DNA of 64,000 nucleotides from contig CAWFIT010000013.1 of assembly GCA_963815965.1 (NCBI GenBank), positions 1 to 64,000 of the forward strand, given 5' to 3'. The translations under genes were made by a program, and so were the position numbers. Within the stretch, counting starts at the first letter, position 1, and every line of letters starts with the position of its first letter. Source of the DNA: DASVFB01 sp963815965. Its GTDB lineage: Bacteria; Actinomycetota; Thermoleophilia; Gaiellales; Gaiellaceae. Below, piece by piece: positions 9,592 to 17,579 of the stretch. A model generated the notes under the pieces. The model had not been told where the DNA came from, did not search any database, and saw nothing but the letters and a program-made list of their open reading frames with translations.

Positions 9592-10415
9592 GTCGCCTCA
9601 GTTCGTTCCGAGGGATGCCAGCGCAGCGCGCGCCGCTCGAGTGACGTGAAGAGCAGGTGGATCCCGACGCCGAGGAACCCGGTCGCGAGCGCGAGCGCGT
9701 ACAGCTGCGTCTCGAGGCCGTACGACTGCGCGTAGTTCACGAGCTGTCCGAGACCGGGCGTCCCCATGAAGAGCTCGGCCGTAAAGGCGAGAATCAACGC
9801 GACCGTGGACGAGATCCGCAGGCCGGTGGCGATGTACGGCGCGGCGCTCGGCAGCGTGATCCGGTAGAGGCGCTCGAGCCGTCCCACGCCGAACGACTTC
9901 GCCGTCTCGATCGCGACCGGATCGACGTCGCGGACGCCGTACATCGTCTGGATGAGCAGCGGCCAGAACGCGCCGAACGCCGCGAGGAAGAGCTCGCTCT
10001 TGAGGTTCGTTCCGATCGTGAGGAAGAGCACCGGGATCAGAGCCGCCGACGGGATCGGCCGCAGGAACTCGATCGGCACGCGGAACGCGGTCGCCGCGAT
10101 ATCACTGGAGCCGAGCACGATGCCGATCGGGATCGCGAGGACCGCCGCTATCAGTAGTCCGCCGAACCAGCCGCGAACCGTGTCGGCGAACGACCACCAG
10201 AAGTGGCTCGTCTGCATCATCGACCACAGCTCGTTGAAGCTCGTGCTCATCGCCGGGAGGTCGCGCTGCGAGATGACGCCGGTACGCGAGATCAGCTCCC
10301 AGAAGAGGAGCGCCGACACGATCGAGAGGACGAAGACGATCGGCTCGACGGCCGGAATGCCGCGGCGCTCGCGCGCGGCCGGGAGCGCGGTGGTCGCGAC
10401 TTCACCGGCGGCCAT
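9588..10415 (-). CDS. ABC transporter permease (SsuC/TauC type), second subunit
   Basis: 275-residue permease paralogous to its neighbour, so the channel is likely a heterodimer, less usual for this family, where one permease often homodimerises. The EAA-like loop appears as ETAKSFGVGRLERLYRI...LPSAAPYIATG. The N-terminal ~30 residues are cytoplasmic and Ala/Arg-rich before TM1. Its start lies inside the 3' end of the IclR gene (14-base overlap), so regulator and transporter probably share a transcript. Confidence 0.92.
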   Translation of the reverse strand: MAAGEVATTALPAARERRGIPAVEPIVFVLSIVSALLFWELISRTGVISQRDLPAMSTSFNELWSMMQTSHFWWSFADTVRGWFGGLLIAAVLAIPIGIVLGSSDIAATAFRVPIEFLRPIPSAALIPVLFLTIGTNLKSELFLAAFGAFWPLLIQTMYGVRDVDPVAIETAKSFGVGRLERLYRITLPSAAPYIATGLRISSTVALILAFTAELFMGTPGLGQLVNYAQSYGLETQLYALALATGFLGVGIHLLFTSLERRALRWHPSERTEAT

Positions 10416-11211
10416 ACGTCACCACTTCCCGGAAGCCGGCGTGCGCTGCGATCTCGGTGGCCGTGTGGACGAGCGCGGGCGCCAGGTCCTCGAAGAGCTC
10501 GTCCATCGAGACGAGCGAGCGGTGCACCGCGAGGTTGATCGCTGCCACCACTTCTCCGGTCTGCGCGCGCACGGGCGCAGCGATCGAGCGCAGTCCGTAC
10601 GCGAGCTCCTCGTTGTTCATGGCCAGGCCCTGTGCGCGTACCTGCTCGAGCTCCTTCAGGAGTGCGCGCTTCGAGGTGATCGTGTTCGGGCCGCGACGCG
10701 AAAACGTCAGCGTGTTGAGCAGCGTGCCGAGCTCGGCCGCGGGGAGGAATGCCAGCAGCACCTTGCCCATCGAGGTGCAGTACGCCGGCAGTCGCGATCC
10801 GACGTGGAGGTTGAGGTCGATCTCGCGCGCGTCGGGGGCCCGGCAGCGCTCGATGTAGACGATCTCGGTTCCGTCGAGCACCGCCATGTTCACCGTGCGG
10901 CCGGTTTTCTCGGACAGCGCCTTGAGGTGCGGCGCCGCGACGTGGCGGAGCTCCATCGAGTTGATCGCCGAGAAGCCGAGGTCGAGCACGCGCGGGCCGA
11001 GGCGGTACTTCTTCGTATCGACGTCCTGCTGGAGGTAGCCGAGTGCCGCGAGCGTCGCGACGTACCTGTGGGTCGTGCTCCGGCTGAGACCGACCCGGCG
11101 CGAGAGGTCGCTTACTCCGAGCAAAGGCTGCGCCGAGCGGAACGATGCGAGAATTGCAAGCCCGCGCTCGAGCGACTGCGACCCCGCCGTTTCAGGCCTT
11201 GCCACGCGCAT
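10402..11211 (-). CDS. IclR-family transcriptional regulator (PcaR/PcaU-like)
   Basis: 269-residue regulator. N-terminal winged helix (about 13-75: QSLERGLAILASF, LSRRVGLSRSTTHRYVATL) and C-terminal IclR effector domain (SKTGRTVNMAVLDG-like region, AYCTSMGKVLLAFLP, GLRSIAAPVR). PcaR, PcaU and PobR of this family control protocatechuate and 4-hydroxybenzoate operons. Here the gene sits between the transporter it precedes and the divergent catabolic operon, the expected place for a local activator responding to an aromatic acid or 3-oxoadipate. A possible operator lies in the 92-bp divergent gap. Confidence 0.9.
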   Translation of the reverse strand: MRVARPETAGSQSLERGLAILASFRSAQPLLGVSDLSRRVGLSRSTTHRYVATLAALGYLQQDVDTKKYRLGPRVLDLGFSAINSMELRHVAAPHLKALSEKTGRTVNMAVLDGTEIVYIERCRAPDAREIDLNLHVGSRLPAYCTSMGKVLLAFLPAAELGTLLNTLTFSRRGPNTITSKRALLKELEQVRAQGLAMNNEELAYGLRSIAAPVRAQTGEVVAAINLAVHRSLVSMDELFEDLAPALVHTATEIAAHAGFREVVTYGRR

Positions 11212-11229
11212 GTTTTACTTGTTGGGACA

Positions 11230-11249
11230 GTGTCTTGACAAGTGGACAC
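11230..11249 (+). promoter_or_regulatory. Possible IclR operator in divergent promoter
   Basis: A 20-bp imperfect palindrome (GTGTC...GACAC) encloses CTTGACAAG, itself symmetric, and overlaps a TTGACA -35-like hexamer at 11235-11240. It sits between the IclR start (11211) and the aldehyde dehydrogenase start (11304). No clear -10 at 16-18 bp was found, so promoter assignment is weak; operator role is by position. Confidence 0.35.
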
Positions 11250-11303
11250 CGCAGATGCGCGAGTTTATCGTTCCCGTGACGCTGACGAAGAAGGAGGCGA
11301 GAC

Positions 11304-12767
11304 GTGATCGCGACGCGCGAGTACGGGCAGTTCATCGGCGGTGAGTGGGTCGACGCCGCGGACGCGACGACGTTCGAAGACCGCGACCCCTACACGGGAG
11401 ACGTCGTCGCGACGGTCGCGGCGGCAGGTGCCGAGGACGCGCGGCGCGCGATCGAGGCAGCCGCGGAGGCATCCGGCCCGTGGTCCGCGGCGCCGCCGGC
11501 GGAGCGGCAGCGGATTCTCCTCAAGGCCGCCGACGTGCTCGAGAACCGGACGGAAGAGATCGTCGGGCTGCTCGCGCGCGAGACGGGTTGCAGCTTCGGC
11601 TTCGGCATGTTCCAGATGCACTTCGTGCCGGGTCTGTTCCGCCAGGCAGCCGGGATCGCGTACGCGCCGATCGGACAGGTGATCCCATCCGACGTGCCGG
11701 GCACGTTCGCGATGGGCCTGCGCCGGCCGGTCGGCGTCGTCGGCGCGATCGCGCCGTGGAATGCCGCGCTCATCCTCTCGGCGCGATCGATCGCGGCGCC
11801 GCTCGTGCTCGGCAACACAGTCGTTCTGAAGCCGTCCGAGTGGTCGCCGGTCAGCGGCGGCCTGATCTGGGGCGAGATCTTCGCCGAGGCCGGGCTGCCG
11901 CCGGGTGCGCTCAACATCGTCACGCACGCGCCGGGCGAGGCCGGAGCGATCGCCGACGAGCTCGTCTCGAATCCCACGGTTCGGAGGATCAACTTCACCG
12001 GTTCAACGGCCACCGGACGTAAGCTCGCGGAGGCCGCCGGCCGTCATCTGAAGCGAGTCGTGCTCGAGCTGGGCGGCTACAACCCGCTGATCGTGCTGGG
12101 GGATGCCGACCTCGAGTACGCCGTCAATGCGTCCGCGTTCGGGGCGTTCCTGCACCAGGGGCAGATCTGCATGTCCGCGCGCAAGATCATCGTCGAGCGC
12201 TCGATCGCGGACGAGTTCGTGGACAGGCTCGCGGCCAAGACGAAGACGCTCAAGGTCGGCGATCCGAAGGAGCAGGACACGATCATCGGCCCCCTGATCA
12301 CCGAAGACGCTCTCGCGACGGTCAAGGCGCGCGTCGACGACGCCGTCGCAAAGGGCGCGCGCGTGCTCGCCGGAGGCGAGGCGGTCGGGCCGTGCTACCA
12401 GGCGACGCTGCTGGCGGATGTCCCGGAGGACTCCGAGTTCGCGAAGGTCGAGACGTTCGGCCCGGTCGCCGCGATCGAGGTGGTCGACACGCCGGAGGAC
12501 GCAGTCGAGCGCGCGAACGCCACGGCGTACGGATTGAGTGCGGGGATCATTACGAGCGACCCCGACCGCGGCTTCGCGCTCGCGCAGCAGGTCGACGCGG
12601 GAATCGTCCACGTCAACGACCAGCCGGTCGGCGACGAGCCGCAGATGCCGTTCGGCGGCGTCAAGGACTCCGGCTGGGGACGCTTCGGAGGGCAGGCGGT
12701 GATGGACGAGTTCACCGAGCTGCGCTGGGTGACGATCCAGAGCGGCACGCACCCGTTCCCGTTTTGA
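11304..12767 (+). CDS. Aromatic aldehyde dehydrogenase (NAD(P)-dependent)
   Basis: 487-residue aldehyde dehydrogenase superfamily enzyme, likely oxidising (4-hydroxy)benzaldehyde to the benzoate. The GTG start follows AAGGAGG at 11291-11297. The catalytic Cys is in HQGQICMSARKI, as in benzaldehyde and vanillin dehydrogenases, and the general-base Glu is in VLELGGYNP. Cofactor motif FTGSTATGRK is present. First gene of an operon running to 18748 with nearly every junction overlapping. Placement between a TPP decarboxylase locus and pob/pca genes supports an aromatic aldehyde substrate; the exact one is inferred. Confidence 0.9.
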   Translation: MIATREYGQFIGGEWVDAADATTFEDRDPYTGDVVATVAAAGAEDARRAIEAAAEASGPWSAAPPAERQRILLKAADVLENRTEEIVGLLARETGCSFGFGMFQMHFVPGLFRQAAGIAYAPIGQVIPSDVPGTFAMGLRRPVGVVGAIAPWNAALILSARSIAAPLVLGNTVVLKPSEWSPVSGGLIWGEIFAEAGLPPGALNIVTHAPGEAGAIADELVSNPTVRRINFTGSTATGRKLAEAAGRHLKRVVLELGGYNPLIVLGDADLEYAVNASAFGAFLHQGQICMSARKIIVERSIADEFVDRLAAKTKTLKVGDPKEQDTIIGPLITEDALATVKARVDDAVAKGARVLAGGEAVGPCYQATLLADVPEDSEFAKVETFGPVAAIEVVDTPEDAVERANATAYGLSAGIITSDPDRGFALAQQVDAGIVHVNDQPVGDEPQMPFGGVKDSGWGRFGGQAVMDEFTELRWVTIQSGTHPFPF

Positions 12768-13576
12768 TCGCTCCGCTCGCGGACGCCGTCGAAGAGCTCG
12801 TCCGTGACGGCGACATCGTCGCGCTCGAGGGCTTCACGCACCTCATCCCGCACGCCGCCGGCCACGAATTGATCCGTCGCAACAAGCGCGACCTCACGCT
12901 CGTTCGCATGACGCCCGACATCGTCTACGACCAACTGATCGGGATGGGCTGCGCGCGCAAGCTCGTCTTCTCGTGGGGCGGCAACCCCGGCGTCGGCTCG
13001 CTGCATCGCTTTCGCGACGCGGTCGAGCACGGCTGGCCGCGGCCGCTGGAGCTCGAGGAGCACTCGCACGCGGGCATGGCGGCCGCGTACGCAGCCGGCG
13101 CGTCGAACCTGCCGTTCGGCGTCCTGCGCGGTTATCGCGGCGGCGACCTGCCGGCACGAACCCGCGTCGAGCCGATCATCTGCCCGTTCACCGGCGAGCA
13201 GCTCGCGGCGGTGCCGGCGCTTCGCCCCGACGTCGGCATCGTCCACGCGCAGCAGGCCGACCGGCGCGGCAACGTGCAGCTCTGGGGAATCCTCGGCGTG
13301 CAGAAGGAGGTCGTGCTCGCATCGACGCGCTCGATCGTGACGGTGGAGGAGATCGTCGACGAGCTCGAACTTCGTCCGGGTGCGGTTGTACTGCCGAGCT
13401 GGGTGATCGACGCGGTCGCGCTCGCACCGGGCGGCGCTCATCCGTCGTACGCGCACGGCTACTACGACCGCGACAACGATTTCTACGTCGCGTGGGACGC
13501 GATCAGCCGCGATCGCGAACACTTCCGCGAATGGATGCAGCAGCACGTCCTCGGCGTGGCGGCAACGGCAGCGTGA
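12764..13576 (+). CDS. catI: 3-oxoadipate CoA-transferase subunit A (CatI type)
   Basis: 270-residue alpha subunit of a family I CoA transferase of the glutaconate/CatI type, moving CoA from succinyl-CoA to 3-oxoadipate. Features include DGDIVALEGFTHLIPHAAGHE, FSWGGNPGVGSLHRF and VHAQQADRRGNVQLWG. It starts with TTG overlapping the preceding stop (TTGA); no ATG or GTG fits the conserved N-terminus. It differs from the shorter Pseudomonas PcaI subunits. It pairs with the next gene and acts at the end of the pathway although encoded near the front. Confidence 0.87.
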   Translation: MIAPLADAVEELVRDGDIVALEGFTHLIPHAAGHELIRRNKRDLTLVRMTPDIVYDQLIGMGCARKLVFSWGGNPGVGSLHRFRDAVEHGWPRPLELEEHSHAGMAAAYAAGASNLPFGVLRGYRGGDLPARTRVEPIICPFTGEQLAAVPALRPDVGIVHAQQADRRGNVQLWGILGVQKEVVLASTRSIVTVEEIVDELELRPGAVVLPSWVIDAVALAPGGAHPSYAHGYYDRDNDFYVAWDAISRDREHFREWMQQHVLGVAATAA

Positions 13577-14292
13577 CCACGAACGGGTACTCGGCCGACG
13601 AGATGATGGCCGTCGAGGCTGCACGGCGACTCGACAACGACACCGTCTGTTTCGTCGGCATCGGTCTGCCGAGCCTCGCCGCGAACCTCGCGCGACGCAC
13701 GCACGCGCCTGGCTGCGTGCTCGTCTACGAGAGCGGCACGATCGGCGCAAAGCCGTCCTCGCTGCCACTGTCCATCGGCGACGGAGAGCTCGCCGAGACC
13801 GCCGACGCCGTCGTCTCCGTTCCGGAGATGTTCGCGTACTGGCTTCAAGGCCGCCGCATCGGCGTCGGCTTCCTCGGCGCCGCCCAGATCGACCGCCACG
13901 GAAACTTGAACAGCACCGTGATCGGCGACTACGACGCGCCGAAGGTGCGCCTGCCCGGAGGGGGTGGCGCGCCCGAGATCGCCACGTCGGTCGAGAATGT
14001 CTTCGTGATGCTTCGCCACTCGCCCCGTGCATTCGTCGAGACGCTCGACTTCATGACGAGCGTTGGAGACAACGTGCGCGTCGTCGTCACCGATCTCGGC
14101 ATCCTCGAGCCGCGCGCCGGAGAGCTGACGCTCGTCGCGATCCATCCCGGCGTGGAGGTCGGCGACGTCTCCGGCGCAACCGGCTGGGACCTTCGCGTCG
14201 CCGACGATGTCCACGAGACCGCGCCGCCGACCGACGAGGAGCTTGCCGCATTGCGCGCGCTCGAGACGAGAAGATCCAGCGGGTGGCAGTGA
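13573..14292 (+). CDS. catJ: 3-oxoadipate CoA-transferase subunit B (CatJ type)
   Basis: 239-residue beta subunit. The catalytic glutamate lies in LVYESGTIGAKPSSLPLS, the expected CatJ motif; VGFLGAAQIDRHGNLN and VRLPGGGGAPEIA also match. GTG start overlaps the CatI stop (GTGA). C-terminal ELAALRALE resembles CatJ tails. With subunit A it forms the CoA transferase; the thiolase needed next (PcaF) is not in the window. Confidence 0.88.
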   Translation: MTTNGYSADEMMAVEAARRLDNDTVCFVGIGLPSLAANLARRTHAPGCVLVYESGTIGAKPSSLPLSIGDGELAETADAVVSVPEMFAYWLQGRRIGVGFLGAAQIDRHGNLNSTVIGDYDAPKVRLPGGGGAPEIATSVENVFVMLRHSPRAFVETLDFMTSVGDNVRVVVTDLGILEPRAGELTLVAIHPGVEVGDVSGATGWDLRVADDVHETAPPTDEELAALRALETRRSSGWQ

Positions 14293-14996
14293 CAGACGAA
14301 CAGACGCCGATCGTCCTACCCGACGACCCGAGCTTCGGTCCCGAGGTCCAGCTCGACTACCCCGGCTATCGCTCGACGCGGCTGCGCGCGCCGAACCGGC
14401 CGCTCGTCTCGCTGCCGGAGGAGCTCCACGATCTCGAGGGCCCGGTCTTCGGCGACGATGCGCTCGACGAGCTTGACAGCGATCTCACGCGACAGCACGC
14501 CGGCGACCCGCTCGGCGAGCGGATCATCGTCACCGGGCGCGTCTGCGACGAGAACGGGCGCGCGATCCGCGGCGCCCTCGTCGAGGTCTGGCAGGCGAAC
14601 GCCGCAGGCCGTTACCACCACGAGGTCGACCGGCATCCCGCGCCGCTGGACCCGAACTTCTCCGGCGCCGGGCGCTGCCTGACCGACGACGAGGGCCGCT
14701 ACCGCTTCGTCACGGTCAAGCCCGGCGCCTATCCCTGGGGAAACCACGAGAACGCGTGGCGTCCGGCGCACATTCACTTCTCGATCTTCGGGCGCCTCTT
14801 CACACAGCGCCTGGTGACGCAGATGTACTTTCCCGGCGATCCGCTGTTCGCGTACGACCCGATCTTCAACGCGGTGCGCGACCCGAAGGCGCGCGGGCTC
14901 CTCGTCGCGCGGTTCGACCTCGAGACAACCACGCCCGAGTGGGCGCTCGGCTTCCAGTGGGACATCGTCCTCGGCGCAACCCCGGTGGAGACGTGA
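14289..14996 (+). CDS. pcaH: Protocatechuate 3,4-dioxygenase beta subunit
   Basis: 235-residue intradiol dioxygenase subunit opening protocatechuate to 3-carboxy-cis,cis-muconate. Non-haem iron ligands are all present: Tyr in AAGRYHH, Tyr in PGAYPWGNHENAW, and both His in RPAHIHFSIFG. GTG 14289 gives the same GTGA overlap seen at other junctions; GTG 14283 is a near alternative. Ends WDIVLGATP. It should form a heteromultimer with PcaG encoded next. Confidence 0.93.
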   Translation: MTDEQTPIVLPDDPSFGPEVQLDYPGYRSTRLRAPNRPLVSLPEELHDLEGPVFGDDALDELDSDLTRQHAGDPLGERIIVTGRVCDENGRAIRGALVEVWQANAAGRYHHEVDRHPAPLDPNFSGAGRCLTDDEGRYRFVTVKPGAYPWGNHENAWRPAHIHFSIFGRLFTQRLVTQMYFPGDPLFAYDPIFNAVRDPKARGLLVARFDLETTTPEWALGFQWDIVLGATPVET

Positions 14997-15421
14997 CGCT
15001 GCCGCGCACACCCTCGCAGACGGTCGGCCCCTACTACGAGATCGGCCTCTGCCGCCGCTCGGAGAACGAGCTCGTTCCGCCGGGAGAACCGAGCGCCGTG
15101 CGGCTGACCGGTCAGCTGCTCGACGGCGACGAGGTACCGGTGAGCGACGGCGTGATCGAGCTCTGGGACGCCGAGAACCGCCGTTGGGGACGATGTGGCA
15201 CCGATGGCGACGGCCGCTTTTCGTTTGTCGTCGGCGGGGTGCCCCACCTCGAGGTCTACGTCTTCGCGCGCGGGTTGCTCAAGCACCAGCTGACGCGGAT
15301 CTACTTCCCCGACGCGGCGAACGGGGCGCCGCCGACGCTCGTCGCCGAACAGGAGGACGGCGGGCTTCGTTTCGACATTCGTCTCCAGGGCGAGCGGCAG
15401 ACGGTGTTCTTTGCCGTTTGA
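14993..15421 (+). CDS. pcaG: Protocatechuate 3,4-dioxygenase alpha subunit, compact form
   Basis: 142-residue alpha subunit; common PcaG proteins are about 185-210 residues. The N-terminal TPSQTVGPYYEIGL and C-terminal FDIRLQGERQTVFF are typical. The middle is shortened: after VIELWDAENRRWGRCGTDGDG the usual DANGxY and long loop are absent, and HINISLFARG is reduced to LEVYVFARG. GTG start overlaps pcaH (GTGA). The alpha subunit carries no iron, so loss of loops may be tolerated; it reads in one frame without sign of an indel. Confidence 0.88.
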   Translation: MTLPRTPSQTVGPYYEIGLCRRSENELVPPGEPSAVRLTGQLLDGDEVPVSDGVIELWDAENRRWGRCGTDGDGRFSFVVGGVPHLEVYVFARGLLKHQLTRIYFPDAANGAPPTLVAEQEDGGLRFDIRLQGERQTVFFAV

Positions 15422-16523
15422 CGCGCTGTTCGTCCCGGACGAGCTGCGCGCGGCCGTCAACGACGACGCGTGGTTGCGGGCGATGCTCACCGCCGAGCGT
15501 GCACTCGCGCGCGCCCAATCGCAGCCGGTCGGGGACGACGTTTTCACAGTGGAAGGTCTGGATGTAGGCGAGCTCGCACGCGAAGGCCGGCGCGCCGGCA
15601 ATCCCGTGGAGCCGCTCGTGCGCAGGCTCCGAGAGCGATCGGAGCACGTCCACCACGGCGCGACGAGCCAGGACATCCTCGACACCGCTGCGGCGCTCGT
15701 CGCACGCGACGCGACGACGATCATCCTCGCTGAGCTCGACGGCGTCGCCGCTGCCTGCGCCAAGCTCGCCGACGAGCATCGAGCAACCATCACAGCTGCG
15801 CGCACGCTGCTGCAGCAAGCTGTGCCGACGACCTTCGGCCTAAAGGCCGCGAGCTGGCTCGTCGGCGTCGTGCACGCGCGCGAGCGTCTCGCGGCTGCGC
15901 GCCTTCCCGCGCAACTCGGCGGCGCTGGAGGGACGCTCGCCGCGCTCGGCGACACGGGCATCGAAGTGCTCAGCTCGTATGCGAAGGAGCTCGACCTGTC
16001 CGAGCCGGTGGTCCCGTGGCATACACGTCGTCTCCCGCTCGCCGAGCTCGGCGCGTCACTCGCCGTCGCCGCCGGGTTTTGCGCGAAGATCGCGCTCGAT
16101 CTCGAGCTCCTCGCGCAGACGGAGGTCGGCGAGGTGCGGCTTCCCGACGACGGCAGGTCGTCCACGATGCCGCACAAGCGCAATCCCGTTGGCCCGGTGC
16201 TCACACGCGCCTGTGCAGAGCACGTCCGGGCAGCGGCCGGTGTCCTTCTGCACCTGGAGCACGAGCACGAGCGTGCGGCCGGCGCCTGGCATGCGGAATG
16301 GAAGGCGCTCTCCGACGCGCTCGCCTACACGGGTGGTGCGGCGGCGTCGCTGCGTAAAACGCTGGAGCGCCTCGAGGTCGACGTCGACCGAATGCGCTCG
16401 AACCTGCGCGCAGAGGCGCTTTCGGAAGCCGAGCGGTTCGCGCCGGAAGCGCGTGAGCCGGAGGACTATCTCGGCTCCGCGGAGGTGTTTGTCGACCGCG
16501 CGCTCGCGTTCTATCGTCGATGA
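15411..16523 (+). CDS. pcaB: 3-carboxy-cis,cis-muconate cycloisomerase
   Basis: 370-residue member of the fumarase/aspartase superfamily forming 4-carboxymuconolactone. The family signature SSTMPHKRNPVGP is intact, as is the HHGATSQDILDTA segment. It is shorter than the ~450-residue Pseudomonas enzyme, lacking part of the C-terminal region. TTG start at 15411, overlapping pcaG by 11 bases; no better start fits the conserved N-terminus LFVPDELRAAVNDD. Confidence 0.9.
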   Translation: MPFDALFVPDELRAAVNDDAWLRAMLTAERALARAQSQPVGDDVFTVEGLDVGELAREGRRAGNPVEPLVRRLRERSEHVHHGATSQDILDTAAALVARDATTIILAELDGVAAACAKLADEHRATITAARTLLQQAVPTTFGLKAASWLVGVVHARERLAAARLPAQLGGAGGTLAALGDTGIEVLSSYAKELDLSEPVVPWHTRRLPLAELGASLAVAAGFCAKIALDLELLAQTEVGEVRLPDDGRSSTMPHKRNPVGPVLTRACAEHVRAAAGVLLHLEHEHERAAGAWHAEWKALSDALAYTGGAAASLRKTLERLEVDVDRMRSNLRAEALSEAERFAPEAREPEDYLGSAEVFVDRALAFYRR

Positions 16524-17208
16524 GGACCGTCGTTCTCTCCGGATCACTCGGTGCGACCAGCGAGATGTGGGACGCGCAGGCCGACGCGTTGCGCGACTTC
16601 GATGTCGTGCGCATTGACCATCCAGGTCACGACGGTGAGCCGATGATCGAGGTTCGCGACGTCCGCGACCTCGCGCGCCGCGTGTTGGACACGGTGCAGA
16701 GCGAGCGGTTTTCCTTCATCGGCCTCTCGCTCGGGGGTGCCGTCGGCATGCAGCTCGCGCTCGACGCGCCCGAACGGCTCGATCGGCTCGTGCTCGCGTG
16801 CACGTCGGCGCGGTTCGGCGATGCGCAAGGGTGGGACGAGCGCATCGAGCTCGTTCGCGCGCGCGGTATGGAAGCGGTCGCCGACGTCGTTCTGCCGCGC
16901 TGGTTTACACCGGCGTTCGGCGACGTGCAACGCTTTCGCGCGATGTTCCTCGCCATGCCGCCGGAGACATACGTGCGCTACTGCGAGATCCTGCGCGAGT
17001 TCGACCTGCGCGGCGAACTCGGCGCGATCGAAGCGCCTACGCTCGCGGTCGCAGGCGCGGAGGATCCCACGTCGCCGCCGGAGCAGGTCGAGCGCTCGCG
17101 GCCGAGATCCCGAACGCAAGCTTCGTCTCGATCCCGCGCGCCGCGCACATGGCGAATGTCGAGCGCCCGAACGAGTTCAACGACGCGCTGCGCGCGCACC
17201 TCGGATGA
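16520..17208 (+). CDS. pcaD: 3-oxoadipate enol-lactonase (frameshifted)
   Basis: Alpha/beta hydrolase hydrolysing 3-oxoadipate enol-lactone. The nucleophile elbow is in FIGLSLGGAVG and the acid region in VAGAEDPTSPPEQVE. A 1-base loss near 17089-17092 breaks the frame; the other frame supplies ALAAEIPNASFVSIP and the catalytic His in RAAHMANVERP, ending at TGA 17206-17208. ATG overlaps pcaB (ATGA) and the restored stop overlaps the pcaC ATG, so the gene is probably whole in the living cell. Confidence 0.85.
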
Positions 17209-17579
17209 CGGACGACGCGCACGAGCGCGGCATGCGCATCCGCCGGGAGGTACTCGGCGACGAGCACGTCGATCGAGCGGTCGAACGTACGACGGACGAG
17301 ACCGCCGACTTTCAGGACTTCATCACCCGCTATGCGTGGGGCGAGATCTGGTCGCGCCCCGGCCTTGACCGGCGAACGCGCAGCTGCATCACGCTGACCG
17401 CGCTGGTCGCGCTCGGCCGCTTCGACGAGCTCGCGATGCACATCCGCGGAGCACGCCGGAACGGTCTCTCGACGAAGGAGATCGGCGAGGTGCTCTTGCA
17501 CTCCGCCGTCTACTGCGGCGTCCCGGCCGCGAACAGCGCGTTCCAGGTTTTCCAACGCGTGCTCGACGAAGGCGATTGA
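17205..17579 (+). CDS. pcaC: 4-carboxymuconolactone decarboxylase
   Basis: 124-residue AhpD-like all-helical protein. Motifs: RREVLGDEHVDRA, WGEIWSRPGLDRRTRSCITL, ALGRFDELAMHIRGA, LLHSAVYCGVPAANSAF. These match PcaC, which decarboxylates 4-carboxymuconolactone to the enol-lactone. Separate from pcaD here, whereas many actinobacteria fuse the two as PcaL. ATGA overlap with pcaD and TTGA overlap with the next gene. Confidence 0.93.
   Translation: MTDDAHERGMRIRREVLGDEHVDRAVERTTDETADFQDFITRYAWGEIWSRPGLDRRTRSCITLTALVALGRFDELAMHIRGARRNGLSTKEIGEVLLHSAVYCGVPAANSAFQVFQRVLDEGD

Noticed and set aside
11235..11268. A complete sigma-70 promoter at TTGACA 11235
   Set aside because: No acceptable -10 hexamer at 16-18 bp; nearest AT-rich stretch is too far.
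12395..14032. Long minus-strand open frame opposite the CoA-transferase genes
   Set aside because: Low-complexity Arg-rich translation; the plus strand encodes CatI/CatJ with overlapping starts.
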